56,134 bases of DNA, from NCBI GenBank assembly GCA_002344885.1, contig DDUQ01000084.1, forward strand, positions 1-56,134. Direction: 5' to 3'. The stretch's first letter is position 1. Every line of letters begins with the position of its first letter. A program made the translations under genes and the position numbers. Below the pieces are notes generated by a model, which was not told where the DNA came from, searched no databases, and saw only the letters and a program-made list of their open reading frames with translations. Origin of the DNA: Comamonadaceae bacterium UBA2334. GTDB taxonomy: Bacteria; Pseudomonadota; Gammaproteobacteria; Burkholderiales; Burkholderiaceae_C. This document shows, piece by piece, positions 26,840-34,015 of the stretch.

Positions 26840-27393
26840 TCAAACAAGTCAGCAACTGGCACATTGCCCAGACGACGAGCGGCCTGGTCCTTGGCCGACA
26901 GCTGGAAAGGCAAACCGACATCTGGCCACTCAATGCCAATGGCGGGGTCGCTCCAAACAATGCCGCGCTCGTGACTGTGGGCGTAGTACGCGGTGGTTTT
27001 ATAGAGAAAGTCAGCTGTATCGGTGAGGGTGAGGAATCCATGGGCAAAGCCAGGCGGGATCCAGAATTGCTTGTGGTTATCTTCACTGAGTTCAACCCCC
27101 ATCCATTGTCCGAAGGTGGGTGAACTTTGGCGGATGTCCACAGCAACGTCAAAAACGGCACCGCGCACGCAACGCACAAGCTTGCCTTGGGCATGCGGAG
27201 GCAACTGATAGTGCAAACCACGCAGCACGCCTTTGGCACTGCGGCTATGGTTGTCTTGCACAAACTCTATGTTTTCACCTGTATCAGCCTCGAAGCGCTC
27301 GCGGCTGAAACTTTCAAAAAAGAAACCTCGTGAATCACCAAAAATCTTTGGTTCTAGAATAAGAGGTCCAATTGCAGCTGTAGGTTTGATCAT
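26836..27393 (-). CDS. rfbC: dTDP-4-dehydrorhamnose 3,5-epimerase
   Basis: 185 residues, the standard size. It turns dTDP-4-keto-6-deoxy-D-glucose into the L-lyxo form, third step of dTDP-L-rhamnose synthesis. Visible signatures are FGDSRGFFFESFS, FVQDNHSRSAKGVLRGLHYQ (with the catalytic His), GKLVRCVRGAVFDVAVDIR, WIPPGFAHGFLTL and the Tyr-containing YKTTAYYAHSHERGIVW. The ATG at 27393 overlaps the stop of the OGT-like gene. It is separated from rfbA and rfbD by that gene, which is not the usual rfbBDAC order. Confidence 0.96.
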   Translation of the reverse strand: MIKPTAAIGPLILEPKIFGDSRGFFFESFSRERFEADTGENIEFVQDNHSRSAKGVLRGLHYQLPPHAQGKLVRCVRGAVFDVAVDIRQSSPTFGQWMGVELSEDNHKQFWIPPGFAHGFLTLTDTADFLYKTTAYYAHSHERGIVWSDPAIGIEWPDVGLPFQLSAKDQAARRLGNVPVADLFE

Positions 27394-29219
27394 AATGAAG
27401 GAGGGAAAAAGTCAGCAGCCTCAACGACCGAACCATCTCCTTTAATGGCAAAAGGAACGGGCAATGCACCAGACTGCCACCGTTTGATCATATGGATGTA
27501 GGCAGATTCAAGGTGCTTTGCAAAGCCTGCCGTATCAAAGAGCGGGGTGACGAAACGAATGGACTCCAAATGCAATTTCAGTTTCTGTAACGAAGTTGGA
27601 TTTCGACCAAGTTCAACTGCTTTTTCTTCATATGCTGACAGGCTGTCTACAACCAAGTCCGGAAGCCCGACACACTTAAGCAAACTTGCAGCCACCCTGC
27701 TGGCAAACGATTGGCCCTTTAGCGTCAAAACGGGCAGCCCCATCCAGAGCGCGTCACTTGCAGTTGTATGTGCACAATAAGGCCAAGTATCCAGAAACAG
27801 ATCAGCCAATACATGACGTGCAAGATGCTCTTTGTATCCGACACGCTTCGCAAAAACAATGCGATCAGCTGTAACGCCTTGCTCCGCCGCATGATTTAGC
27901 AAAAACGTCTGAGTTTGGCGTTGATCACACAACACCCAAAGTACGCTGTTTGGCAAACTTTTGAGGATTCGGCACCAAGCATCAAACATGTCAGGACGAA
28001 TTTTGTACGGATGATTGAATGCAGCAAACACAAGAGCATCAGCAGGCAAGCCCTCCACATCACGACTATGGCTTTGTTCAGGCAGTACTCGGGATTTATC
28101 GTTGCATTGGTAGCAATTCGGCAACTGAACTATCGATTCGGAAAAATGTGCTTGATGGTGAAAGGGGGTAACCACAGAATCGCCGATGATGTAATCGACC
28201 GCAGGCATACCACTGGTACCCGGATACCCTAAGTAACTGACTACTAGGGGTGCGGGTTTAAGGGCGACGATGCCGGGCCGAGCAAACTCGGTATGACCTT
28301 TGAGATCAACCAAAATATGTACACCGCGATCGATCAGCCAGTGCGCGATGGCTGTATCGCTCCACGAATGTGCATCCACAAATTGACTGAACGCCTTGAC
28401 TACCCGTAATCGGACTGCGTCAGCCGTAACAGGACCGATCGAGACAGCAATAGTCTCTATCAGTTCATTATTGTGATGCTCGAACACGCCCGCCATCAGA
28501 TGAGTGGTTGCATGCTCATGAAAATCGGCCGAGAGGTAGGCAACTTTGAAACGCGTGTCTGAGTTTGGACAAACACGTAAGGGAAGAGCATGCGGCGGCG
28601 TGAATTTTCGAGCCCGGTTGACAGCACAAGTCCGATGCAACCTAGGTTCATCCATCACACTCAACAGCGAAAAAGGCGGTACTAGCGGCGCCCCCTGATC
28701 CACCAACTGTCTGACACGCGGCGAGACTGTTTCTGCCTGCGTCCACCAGCATATGCGACAAGCGCATGCCCAATAGCTAACAGCGCTGAGACCATCCAGT
28801 GGGTTCAACCTCAGCGCAACGGCGAAATCGTTCAGTGCCTCGACATCGCGCTTTTGCCGCGCGTATGCAGAACCACGAATGGCATACACACGTGCATTGT
28901 CTGAAGAGAGCGCCAGAGCACAGTCGATGGCATGAAAACCTTCAGCAAACCGATCAGCCTGAAACTCGGCTGTGGCAAGGTTGCACCAAACATCTGTCTG
29001 TGAAGGATCAAGCTCTAGCGCACGACGAAAGTACGCCACTGCTTTAAGAGGCTCCCCAACACTATAGGCAATGTTGCCAAGCATCTGAACTGCAATCGCA
29101 TTGCCAGGACTCACATCAAGCAAAGCCTGAAATGCTGAACAGGCCGCATCCTGTCGGCCAGACTTCAAATGATCAAAAGCGGCAATTAGACGGCTATCAA
29201 CCGGCGAAGTCTTTTCCAT
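27390..29219 (-). CDS. TPR protein with OGT/SPINDLY-type glycosyltransferase domain (GT41)
   Basis: 609 residues. About four TPR repeats fill residues 8-150 (AIAVQMLGNIAYSVGEPLKA, YFRRALELDPSQTDVWCNLA). The rest is a family 41 domain: VAYLSADFHEHATTHLMAGV, HILVDLKGHTEFARPGI, APLVVSYLGYPGTSGMPAVDY, VFAAFNHPYKIRPDMFDAW and LFLDTWPYCAHTTASDALWMGLPVLTL. Such enzymes move a sugar from a nucleotide sugar to Ser/Thr, or act on other acceptors in the cytosol. Base composition is lower in GC than its neighbours. Placed between rhamnose and secretion genes, it could glycosylate the exported protein (inference). Confidence 0.9.
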   Translation of the reverse strand: MEKTSPVDSRLIAAFDHLKSGRQDAACSAFQALLDVSPGNAIAVQMLGNIAYSVGEPLKAVAYFRRALELDPSQTDVWCNLATAEFQADRFAEGFHAIDCALALSSDNARVYAIRGSAYARQKRDVEALNDFAVALRLNPLDGLSAVSYWACACRICWWTQAETVSPRVRQLVDQGAPLVPPFSLLSVMDEPRLHRTCAVNRARKFTPPHALPLRVCPNSDTRFKVAYLSADFHEHATTHLMAGVFEHHNNELIETIAVSIGPVTADAVRLRVVKAFSQFVDAHSWSDTAIAHWLIDRGVHILVDLKGHTEFARPGIVALKPAPLVVSYLGYPGTSGMPAVDYIIGDSVVTPFHHQAHFSESIVQLPNCYQCNDKSRVLPEQSHSRDVEGLPADALVFAAFNHPYKIRPDMFDAWCRILKSLPNSVLWVLCDQRQTQTFLLNHAAEQGVTADRIVFAKRVGYKEHLARHVLADLFLDTWPYCAHTTASDALWMGLPVLTLKGQSFASRVAASLLKCVGLPDLVVDSLSAYEEKAVELGRNPTSLQKLKLHLESIRFVTPLFDTAGFAKHLESAYIHMIKRWQSGALPVPFAIKGDGSVVEAADFFPPSL

Positions 29220-29224
29220 CTCAG

Positions 29225-30109
29225 CTAGATCATCAAACGCAATAAATACTGGCCGTAACCACTTTTAGCCAAGGGTAGCGCGAGTTGTTGCAATTGCTCG
29301 CCATTGATAAACCCATTGCGCCAGGCAATCTCCTCAGGGCAGGCAATCTTCAAACCCTGACGCTTTTCCAATGTGGCAATAAACTGCCCCGCTTCCAGCA
29401 GGCTGTCATGCGTGCCGGTATCCAGCCATGCATAACCACGCTGCATGATCTGGACGGTCAGTCCACCCTTTTCCAAGTAGGTCTGGTTGACTGTGGTGAT
29501 TTCCAATTCACCGCGCGCGCTGGGCCTGACCGCTTTGGCAATGTCGACCACCTGGTTATCGTAGAAGTACAGACCCGTGACGGCAAAGTTGCTTTTGGGT
29601 TGCTTGGGCTTTTCTTCGATGCTGGTGGCTTTGCCAGCTTTGTCGAATGCCACCACGCCATAGCGTTCCGGATCATGCACATGGTAGGCGAACACGGTTG
29701 CGCCCCCAGCCTGTGCATCGGCATCAGCCAGCAGGGTGTGCAGGTCGTGACCGTAGAAAATGTTGTCGCCCAGCACCAGCGCACTGGGGCTGTTACCAAT
29801 GAACTGCTCACCAATGATGAAGGCCTGCGCCAGGCCGTCAGGGCTGGGCTGCACTGCATAACTCAGGTTCATGCCCCACTGGCTGCCATCTCCCAGCAAT
29901 TGCTGGAAACGGGGCGTGTCCGGCGGTGTGCTGATGATGAGCACATCACGGATGCCCGCCAGCATGAGGGTGCTGAGCGGGTAGTAGATCATGGGTTTGT
30001 CGTACACCGGCAACAGTTGTTTGCTGATAGCCAGCGTGGCTGGGTGGAGGCGGGTGCCGGAACCACCAGCCAGGATGATGCCCTTGCGGGCTGGAATATT
30101 GGCTGTCAT
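29225..30109 (-). CDS. rfbA: Glucose-1-phosphate thymidylyltransferase
   Basis: 294 residues from ATG 30109; longer readings add an unrelated N-terminus. It makes dTDP-glucose from dTTP and glucose-1-phosphate, the first step to dTDP-L-rhamnose. Motifs: GIILAGGSGTRLHPATL (nucleotide-binding), KPMIYYPLSTLMLAGI, the ALVLGDNIFYGHDL metal site, GLYFYDNQV, and RGYAWLDTGTHDSLLEA. It lies 34 nt after rfbD and 5 nt before the OGT-like gene. Confidence 0.97.
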   Translation of the reverse strand: MTANIPARKGIILAGGSGTRLHPATLAISKQLLPVYDKPMIYYPLSTLMLAGIRDVLIISTPPDTPRFQQLLGDGSQWGMNLSYAVQPSPDGLAQAFIIGEQFIGNSPSALVLGDNIFYGHDLHTLLADADAQAGGATVFAYHVHDPERYGVVAFDKAGKATSIEEKPKQPKSNFAVTGLYFYDNQVVDIAKAVRPSARGELEITTVNQTYLEKGGLTVQIMQRGYAWLDTGTHDSLLEAGQFIATLEKRQGLKIACPEEIAWRNGFINGEQLQQLALPLAKSGYGQYLLRLMI

Positions 30110-30143
30110 GGAAATGGTTTGTGCGTCTCTGGAGGCTTTGAGG

Positions 30144-31040
30144 TCACGCTGTAAGCACTTCGGCCAGCATGCGATCGACACCCTTTTGCCAGGATGGCAG
30201 CACCAAGCCAAATGTATCTGTCAACTTGGAGGTGTTCAGCCGGGAGTTGTGTGGCCGCCTGGCCGCCGTGACAAATGCACTGCTGGGAACCGGGGCAATC
30301 TCGGTCGCGCGGATGTCCAGCGAAGGTTTCAGGCGCTGAGCCGTCCGGATGACATGGCTGGCATATGCGTGCCAGTTGGTCTGGCCACCTGCCACGCAGT
30401 GGTACAGCCCGCCATCCTGCGGACGGTGGCGCACATGCCGGATGGCATGCGCGGTCACGTCAGCCAGCAGGTCGGCACCCGTCGGGGAGCCCCACTGGTC
30501 ATCGATCACCGTGAGCCGTTCGCGCTCTTGGGCCAACCTGAGCATGGTTTTGGCAAAGTTGCCCCCCCGCGCGGCATATACCCAGCTGGTGCGCAAAATG
30601 AGGTGCTGACAACCACTTGCCTGAATGAGCTGCTCCCCTTCCAGCTTGGTTTGCCCATACACACTCAGCGGACCGGTGGCATCCGCCTCGGTCCATGGCT
30701 GAGTGCCACTGCCATCGAACACATAGTCTGTGCTGTAGTGCACCAGCAAAGCACCCTGCTCGGCCGCCTGCTGCGCCAGCACACCAGGCGTGTTGGCATT
30801 GAGGGCGCGGGCAAGCTCCGGCTCACCTTCGGCTTTGTCGACGGCGGTATGTGCCGCTGCGTTGACGATGACATCCGGACGCAGGGCGCGCACAGACTCA
30901 GCCACGCCAGCAAGGTTGGCAAAGTCACCGCAATGGTCTGCGCTGTCGTGGTCGAGCGCGGTGACTCTGCCCAGCAGGCTCAGGCTGCGCTGCAGCTCCC
31001 ACCCAACCTGGCCGCCTTTGCCGAAGAGCAGGATGTTCAT
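30144..31040 (-). CDS. rfbD: dTDP-4-dehydrorhamnose reductase
   Basis: 298 residues from ATG 31040, which overlaps the stop of the HEPN gene (ATGA). It makes the final NADPH-dependent reduction to dTDP-L-rhamnose. The Rossmann start NILLFGKGGQVGWEL is present, with NAAAHTAVDKAE, YSTDYVFDGSG, and the catalytic YGQTKLEGE (YxxxK). The C-terminal RPHNSRLNTSKL is the usual sugar-binding end. Translational coupling to the HEPN gene rather than to rfbB is the odd point. Confidence 0.96.
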   Translation of the reverse strand: MNILLFGKGGQVGWELQRSLSLLGRVTALDHDSADHCGDFANLAGVAESVRALRPDVIVNAAAHTAVDKAEGEPELARALNANTPGVLAQQAAEQGALLVHYSTDYVFDGSGTQPWTEADATGPLSVYGQTKLEGEQLIQASGCQHLILRTSWVYAARGGNFAKTMLRLAQERERLTVIDDQWGSPTGADLLADVTAHAIRHVRHRPQDGGLYHCVAGGQTNWHAYASHVIRTAQRLKPSLDIRATEIAPVPSSAFVTAARRPHNSRLNTSKLTDTFGLVLPSWQKGVDRMLAEVLTA

Positions 31041-31534
31041 ATTGACTCCTGCAGCAAGCCGTTGGTGATTGCCCACACCTGGATCCGCTCAACCGAGTCG
31101 TAAAACATGTGGCACGCGTCGTTAGCCGCCAGAACAGCGTCCAGAAACAGGGTTTGGTCGGTCATGTACTCATGCACCATGAGATTGCGAAGTTTACGGG
31201 CGGATACAAACCGCTGCGCACTGTCCACCCACTGCATGCGCTCGGCCGTGTTCAGTGCATCGAGCAGTGATCGGGGGCTCGCGCCCACGAGCTCCGCAAA
31301 ACGAGGAAGCAGCTTGTCTCCCAAATGGTCTTGAAGTCGAGAGAATCGGCTGACAAATGCGTCAAGCCGCTCGCCTTCGGTGGGCTTGTCGGGCAACGAC
31401 TGGACCCACTCCAGCGTGGGAACCTGCGCGAACAGCCCGGACTGCGTGAACCGAAGGTGAACAGCCTCCCGTCGCGCCAGTTCAAGCGCTATTCGGGCGC
31501 TGGCAGCATATTCGGGGATGAACAGCATGCTCAC
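31037..31534 (-). CDS. HEPN-domain protein (putative toxin of MNT-HEPN pair)
   Basis: 165 residues from GTG 31534 (GTGA overlap with the stop of the upstream nucleotidyltransferase) or 163 from ATG 31528. All-helical, with the motif R114-NLMV-H119-E-Y121 (counted from the ATG), i.e. R-x4-H-x-Y. That is the active-site pattern of HEPN RNases whose Tyr is modified by a partner MNT enzyme (HepT type). Family knowledge makes it an RNA-cleaving toxin or a nucleotidyltransferase-substrate-binding partner. It sits between rfbB and rfbD and also overlaps rfbD by 4 nt, so it is locked into the rhamnose operon. Toxin activity itself is inference. Confidence 0.8.
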   Translation of the reverse strand: MSMLFIPEYAASARIALELARREAVHLRFTQSGLFAQVPTLEWVQSLPDKPTEGERLDAFVSRFSRLQDHLGDKLLPRFAELVGASPRSLLDALNTAERMQWVDSAQRFVSARKLRNLMVHEYMTDQTLFLDAVLAANDACHMFYDSVERIQVWAITNGLLQESI

Positions 31535-31857
31535 AATGCCACCCCATTTCTCAAGGCCCGCTGCATGACAGGGGCCAGGGTCATAGTGGGGTCTTTGACA
31601 AGAACGTCGATTTTTTGATCGCCCAACTGCATGACCAGAGCGCCATAAAGATCGCAAACAGCAACTGCCGGCCGCGGGATGGGCCGGGGAGACTCATATA
31701 ACAAGTCTATGTCGCCGCCCAAGGCATGGTCAGACACCCGCGAGCCAAACAACACCACCCGGGTGCCTTCACCCAGCACCTGCTGCCCCACTTGCTTGAT
31801 CACGCGAACTTGCTCGGGGTCAAGCCGCACGTTCAGCTCCTTGTGTGCCACCACCAT
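31531..31857 (-). CDS. Minimal nucleotidyltransferase, MNT family (putative antitoxin)
   Basis: 108 residues, typical for an MNT protein. The polymerase-beta-like catalytic motif is clear: VVLFGSRVSDHALGGDIDLL, giving G38-S39, then D49-x-D51 (GS-x9-D-x-D), with IDVLV carrying the third Asp further on. MntA antitoxins use this site to AMPylate the Tyr of the HEPN partner and neutralise it. The ATG at 31857 lies 38 nt inside the 3' end of rfbB, and the stop overlaps the HEPN start, giving the MNT-then-HEPN order. An alternative is a house-keeping nucleotidyltransferase not acting as an antitoxin. Confidence 0.85.
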   Translation of the reverse strand: MVVAHKELNVRLDPEQVRVIKQVGQQVLGEGTRVVLFGSRVSDHALGGDIDLLYESPRPIPRPAVAVCDLYGALVMQLGDQKIDVLVKDPTMTLAPVMQRALRNGVAL

Positions 31858-32905
31858 ACTGCTTGCCCACCCATTCACGGTAAGCGCCACTCTGCACATT
31901 GGCGACCCAGTTCGGGTTGTCCAGGTACCACTGCACTGTTTTGCGGATGCCCGTTTCAAACGTCTCTGCCGGTTTCCAGCCCAATTCGGCCTCCAACTTG
32001 CGGGCATCGATGGCGTAGCGGCGGTCATGACCGGGGCGGTCCGTGACATAGGTGATTTGTGTGGCATACGACGTGCCATCCGCCTTGGGACGCAACTCGT
32101 CCAGCAACGCACACACCGTGCGGACGATCTCGATGTTGGGCTTCTCGTTCCACCCACCCACGTTGTAGGTTTCGCCCAAGCGCCCGGCTTCGAGGACACG
32201 CCGAATCGCGCTGCAGTGATCTTTCACATACAACCAGTCGCGGATTTGCATGCCATCACCATAGACCGGCAAGGGCTTGCCCGCCAGTGCGTTGACGATC
32301 ATCAGCGGGATGAGCTTTTCAGGGAAATGGTAGGGCCCGTAGTTGTTGCTGCAGTTGGTCGTCACCACCGGCAGGCCGTACGTGTGGTGCCAGGCGCGCA
32401 CCAGATGATCGCTGGCGGCCTTGCTGGCGCTGTAGGGGCTGTTGGGCTCGTAGCGGTTGGTTTCGGTGAACGCCGGGTCTGTTGAGGACAGGCTGCCGTA
32501 CACCTCGTCAGTGCTCACGTGCAAGAATCTGAACGCTTCTTTATCGGGAGCAGACAACCCTGACCAATAATGCCGTACAGCCTCCAAAAGCCTGAAAGTA
32601 CCCAACACATTGGTCTGAATGAAGTCTTCCGGTCCATGAATGCTGCGGTCCACATGGCTTTCGGCGGCGAAATTCACCACAGCGCGAGGCCGATGGGTGA
32701 CCAGCAAACGGTCAATCACCGCACGGTCCCCAATGTCGGCTTGCACGAAGATATGGCCAGGGTTGCCATCCAGGCTGGTCAGCGTTTCCAGGTTGCCTGC
32801 GTAAGTCAGTTTGTCGACATTGACCACCGATTCACCCGACTGGGCAAGCCAGTCAAGCACGAAATTGCCGCCGATGAAGCCGGCGCCGCCTGTGACAAGA
32901 ATCAT
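31820..32905 (-). CDS. rfbB: dTDP-glucose 4,6-dehydratase
   Basis: 361 residues, the expected size. It converts dTDP-glucose to the 4-keto-6-deoxy form using bound NAD. The motifs are ILVTGGAGFIGGNFV, VVNFAAESHVDRSI, FLHVSTDEVYGSL, the catalytic YSASKAASDHLV (YxxxK), TTNCSNNYGPYHFPEKLIP and GDGMQIRDWLYVKDHC. It heads the whole minus-strand array, so its upstream region should carry the main promoter. The last 38 nt are shared with the MNT gene. Confidence 0.97.
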   Translation of the reverse strand: MILVTGGAGFIGGNFVLDWLAQSGESVVNVDKLTYAGNLETLTSLDGNPGHIFVQADIGDRAVIDRLLVTHRPRAVVNFAAESHVDRSIHGPEDFIQTNVLGTFRLLEAVRHYWSGLSAPDKEAFRFLHVSTDEVYGSLSSTDPAFTETNRYEPNSPYSASKAASDHLVRAWHHTYGLPVVTTNCSNNYGPYHFPEKLIPLMIVNALAGKPLPVYGDGMQIRDWLYVKDHCSAIRRVLEAGRLGETYNVGGWNEKPNIEIVRTVCALLDELRPKADGTSYATQITYVTDRPGHDRRYAIDARKLEAELGWKPAETFETGIRKTVQWYLDNPNWVANVQSGAYREWVGKQYGGGTQGAERAA

Positions 32906-33291
32906 GATGTGCGTGTGATAACCAGCCGGCCCTGCCCGGCGAACGCCAGCCGCCCCTTTCGGCGGATGGAAACCTTTAATTATCTCAGGCGTTCGCCCCG
33001 CTCCTCAACCTCGTGACTCAACGCGACCTTGCAACCGTGTGTGAGGCGTCGCACAGACAGCCCTTGCAAGCCAATCCAGTTGACCTACCGCGGGAAACAC
33101 CCTATCGCCGTTTGACCCAACGGGTAACTGGCAGGGTTCTGTCGCAAGCTGAATGGCCGCACACCCTTTGGGCACAGCCCCTAGTCTGTTAGTTGTCAGC
33201 ACCTAAACACATAGGGCTCTGGGGCGTACAGTTCACCCACTGTCTGGCGTTGCAACGCTGTCACCTCATTAACTGTTCTCTGGAGTTCACC
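32906..33291 (+). promoter_or_regulatory. Divergent control region between rfbB and the phasin gene
   Basis: 386 bp with no convincing gene. It must hold the promoter of the rfb-gsp array (minus) and of the phasin gene (plus). I see a 12-bp perfect palindrome GCGTTGCAACGC at 33247-33258, 33 nt before the phasin ATG, and its TTGCAA core twice more at 33029-33034 and 33064-33069. A small hairpin CCGCC/GGCGG lies at 32950-32965. No clear -35/-10 pair stands out. Confidence 0.4.
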
Positions 33292-33858
33292 ATGGTCAAG
33301 AAACTGCAAAAATCCACCGCCAAAACCGCCACACCAGAAGCCGCAGAGGCACCTCTGGCCGGCGCTGTCAAAGATTCCGCACAGCAAATCTGGCTGGCTG
33401 GCTTGGGCGCTTTCGCCAAGGCACAGCAAGAAGGTTCCAAAGTATTTGAAAACCTGGTCAAGGAAGGCCTGTCCATCCAGCGCAAGACCCAAGCTGCAGC
33501 AGAAGAGCGGATTGCCGATGCCACCAGTCGCATGAGCAACATGGCCAACGACATCACTTCCAAGGCCACCGGTCAGTGGGACAAGCTGGAAACCATTTTT
33601 GAAGACCGTGTGTCCCGCACCCTGAGCAAACTGGGTGTGCCCACTGCGCAAGACATCGACGCGCTGATTGCTCGCATCGACGAACTGAACCGCAACGTGC
33701 AGAAGCTGCAGCCCAAGTCTGCCGTCAAGACCGAAGCCGTGAAGGCAGTGGCCAAAACACCTGCAGCCAAGCCTGCTGCCCCCAAGGCCGCCGCACCTGC
33801 CAAGAAAACCGTCAAGGCAGTGACCAAGGCAGAAGCAGCCGAAACCGCAACGGCCTGA
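33292..33858 (+). CDS. Phasin (PHA granule-associated protein, PhaF/PhaI type)
   Basis: 188 residues from the ATG at 33292, which follows a CTGGAG ribosome site. Residues 1-130 are helical with the phasin pattern (QQIWLAGLGAFAKAQQEG, VFENLVKEGLSIQRKT, VSRTLSKLGVPTAQDIDALIARIDELNRNV). The last ~55 are an Ala/Lys/Pro-rich tail (AAKPAAPKAAAPAKKTVKA) like the histone-like tail of PhaF. It coats polyhydroxyalkanoate granules and may bind DNA by the basic tail. The gene stands at the edge of a lipid-storage region and is probably highly expressed. Confidence 0.92.
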   Translation: MVKKLQKSTAKTATPEAAEAPLAGAVKDSAQQIWLAGLGAFAKAQQEGSKVFENLVKEGLSIQRKTQAAAEERIADATSRMSNMANDITSKATGQWDKLETIFEDRVSRTLSKLGVPTAQDIDALIARIDELNRNVQKLQPKSAVKTEAVKAVAKTPAAKPAAPKAAAPAKKTVKAVTKAEAAETATA

Positions 33859-33863
33859 GCAGC

Positions 33864-33946
33864 GCCCCGAAAGGGGCACGCCGCTTTCTGACTGCGAGGC
33901 CGCTCGCTACCGTGTGCCGTCAATCCGGGCACGGCAGCGAGCGGCC
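33864..33946. other. Two stem-loops after the phasin gene
   Basis: A GCCCC-gaaa-GGGGC hairpin (33864-33877) lies 5 nt after the phasin stop. A larger one follows with a perfect 11-bp outer stem GGCCGCTCGCT (33898-33908) and AGCGAGCGGCC (33936-33946) and a partly paired interior. Neither has a T tract, so classical termination is doubtful; they may protect the 3' end of the phasin mRNA or attenuate transcription into the patatin gene. The rest of the 157-bp gap shows nothing else. Confidence 0.55.
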
Positions 33947-34015
33947 TTGCCACATCTGGCCACTTGCTGCAACGCAGCATGACAAACAGCCTGGTTTCGC
34001 CACACACTGCTGCCC

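Noticed and set aside
31858..32199. Longer reading of the MNT gene within rfbB
   Set aside because: The extra residues are a shadow of rfbB in another frame; the MNT fold is complete from ATG 31857.
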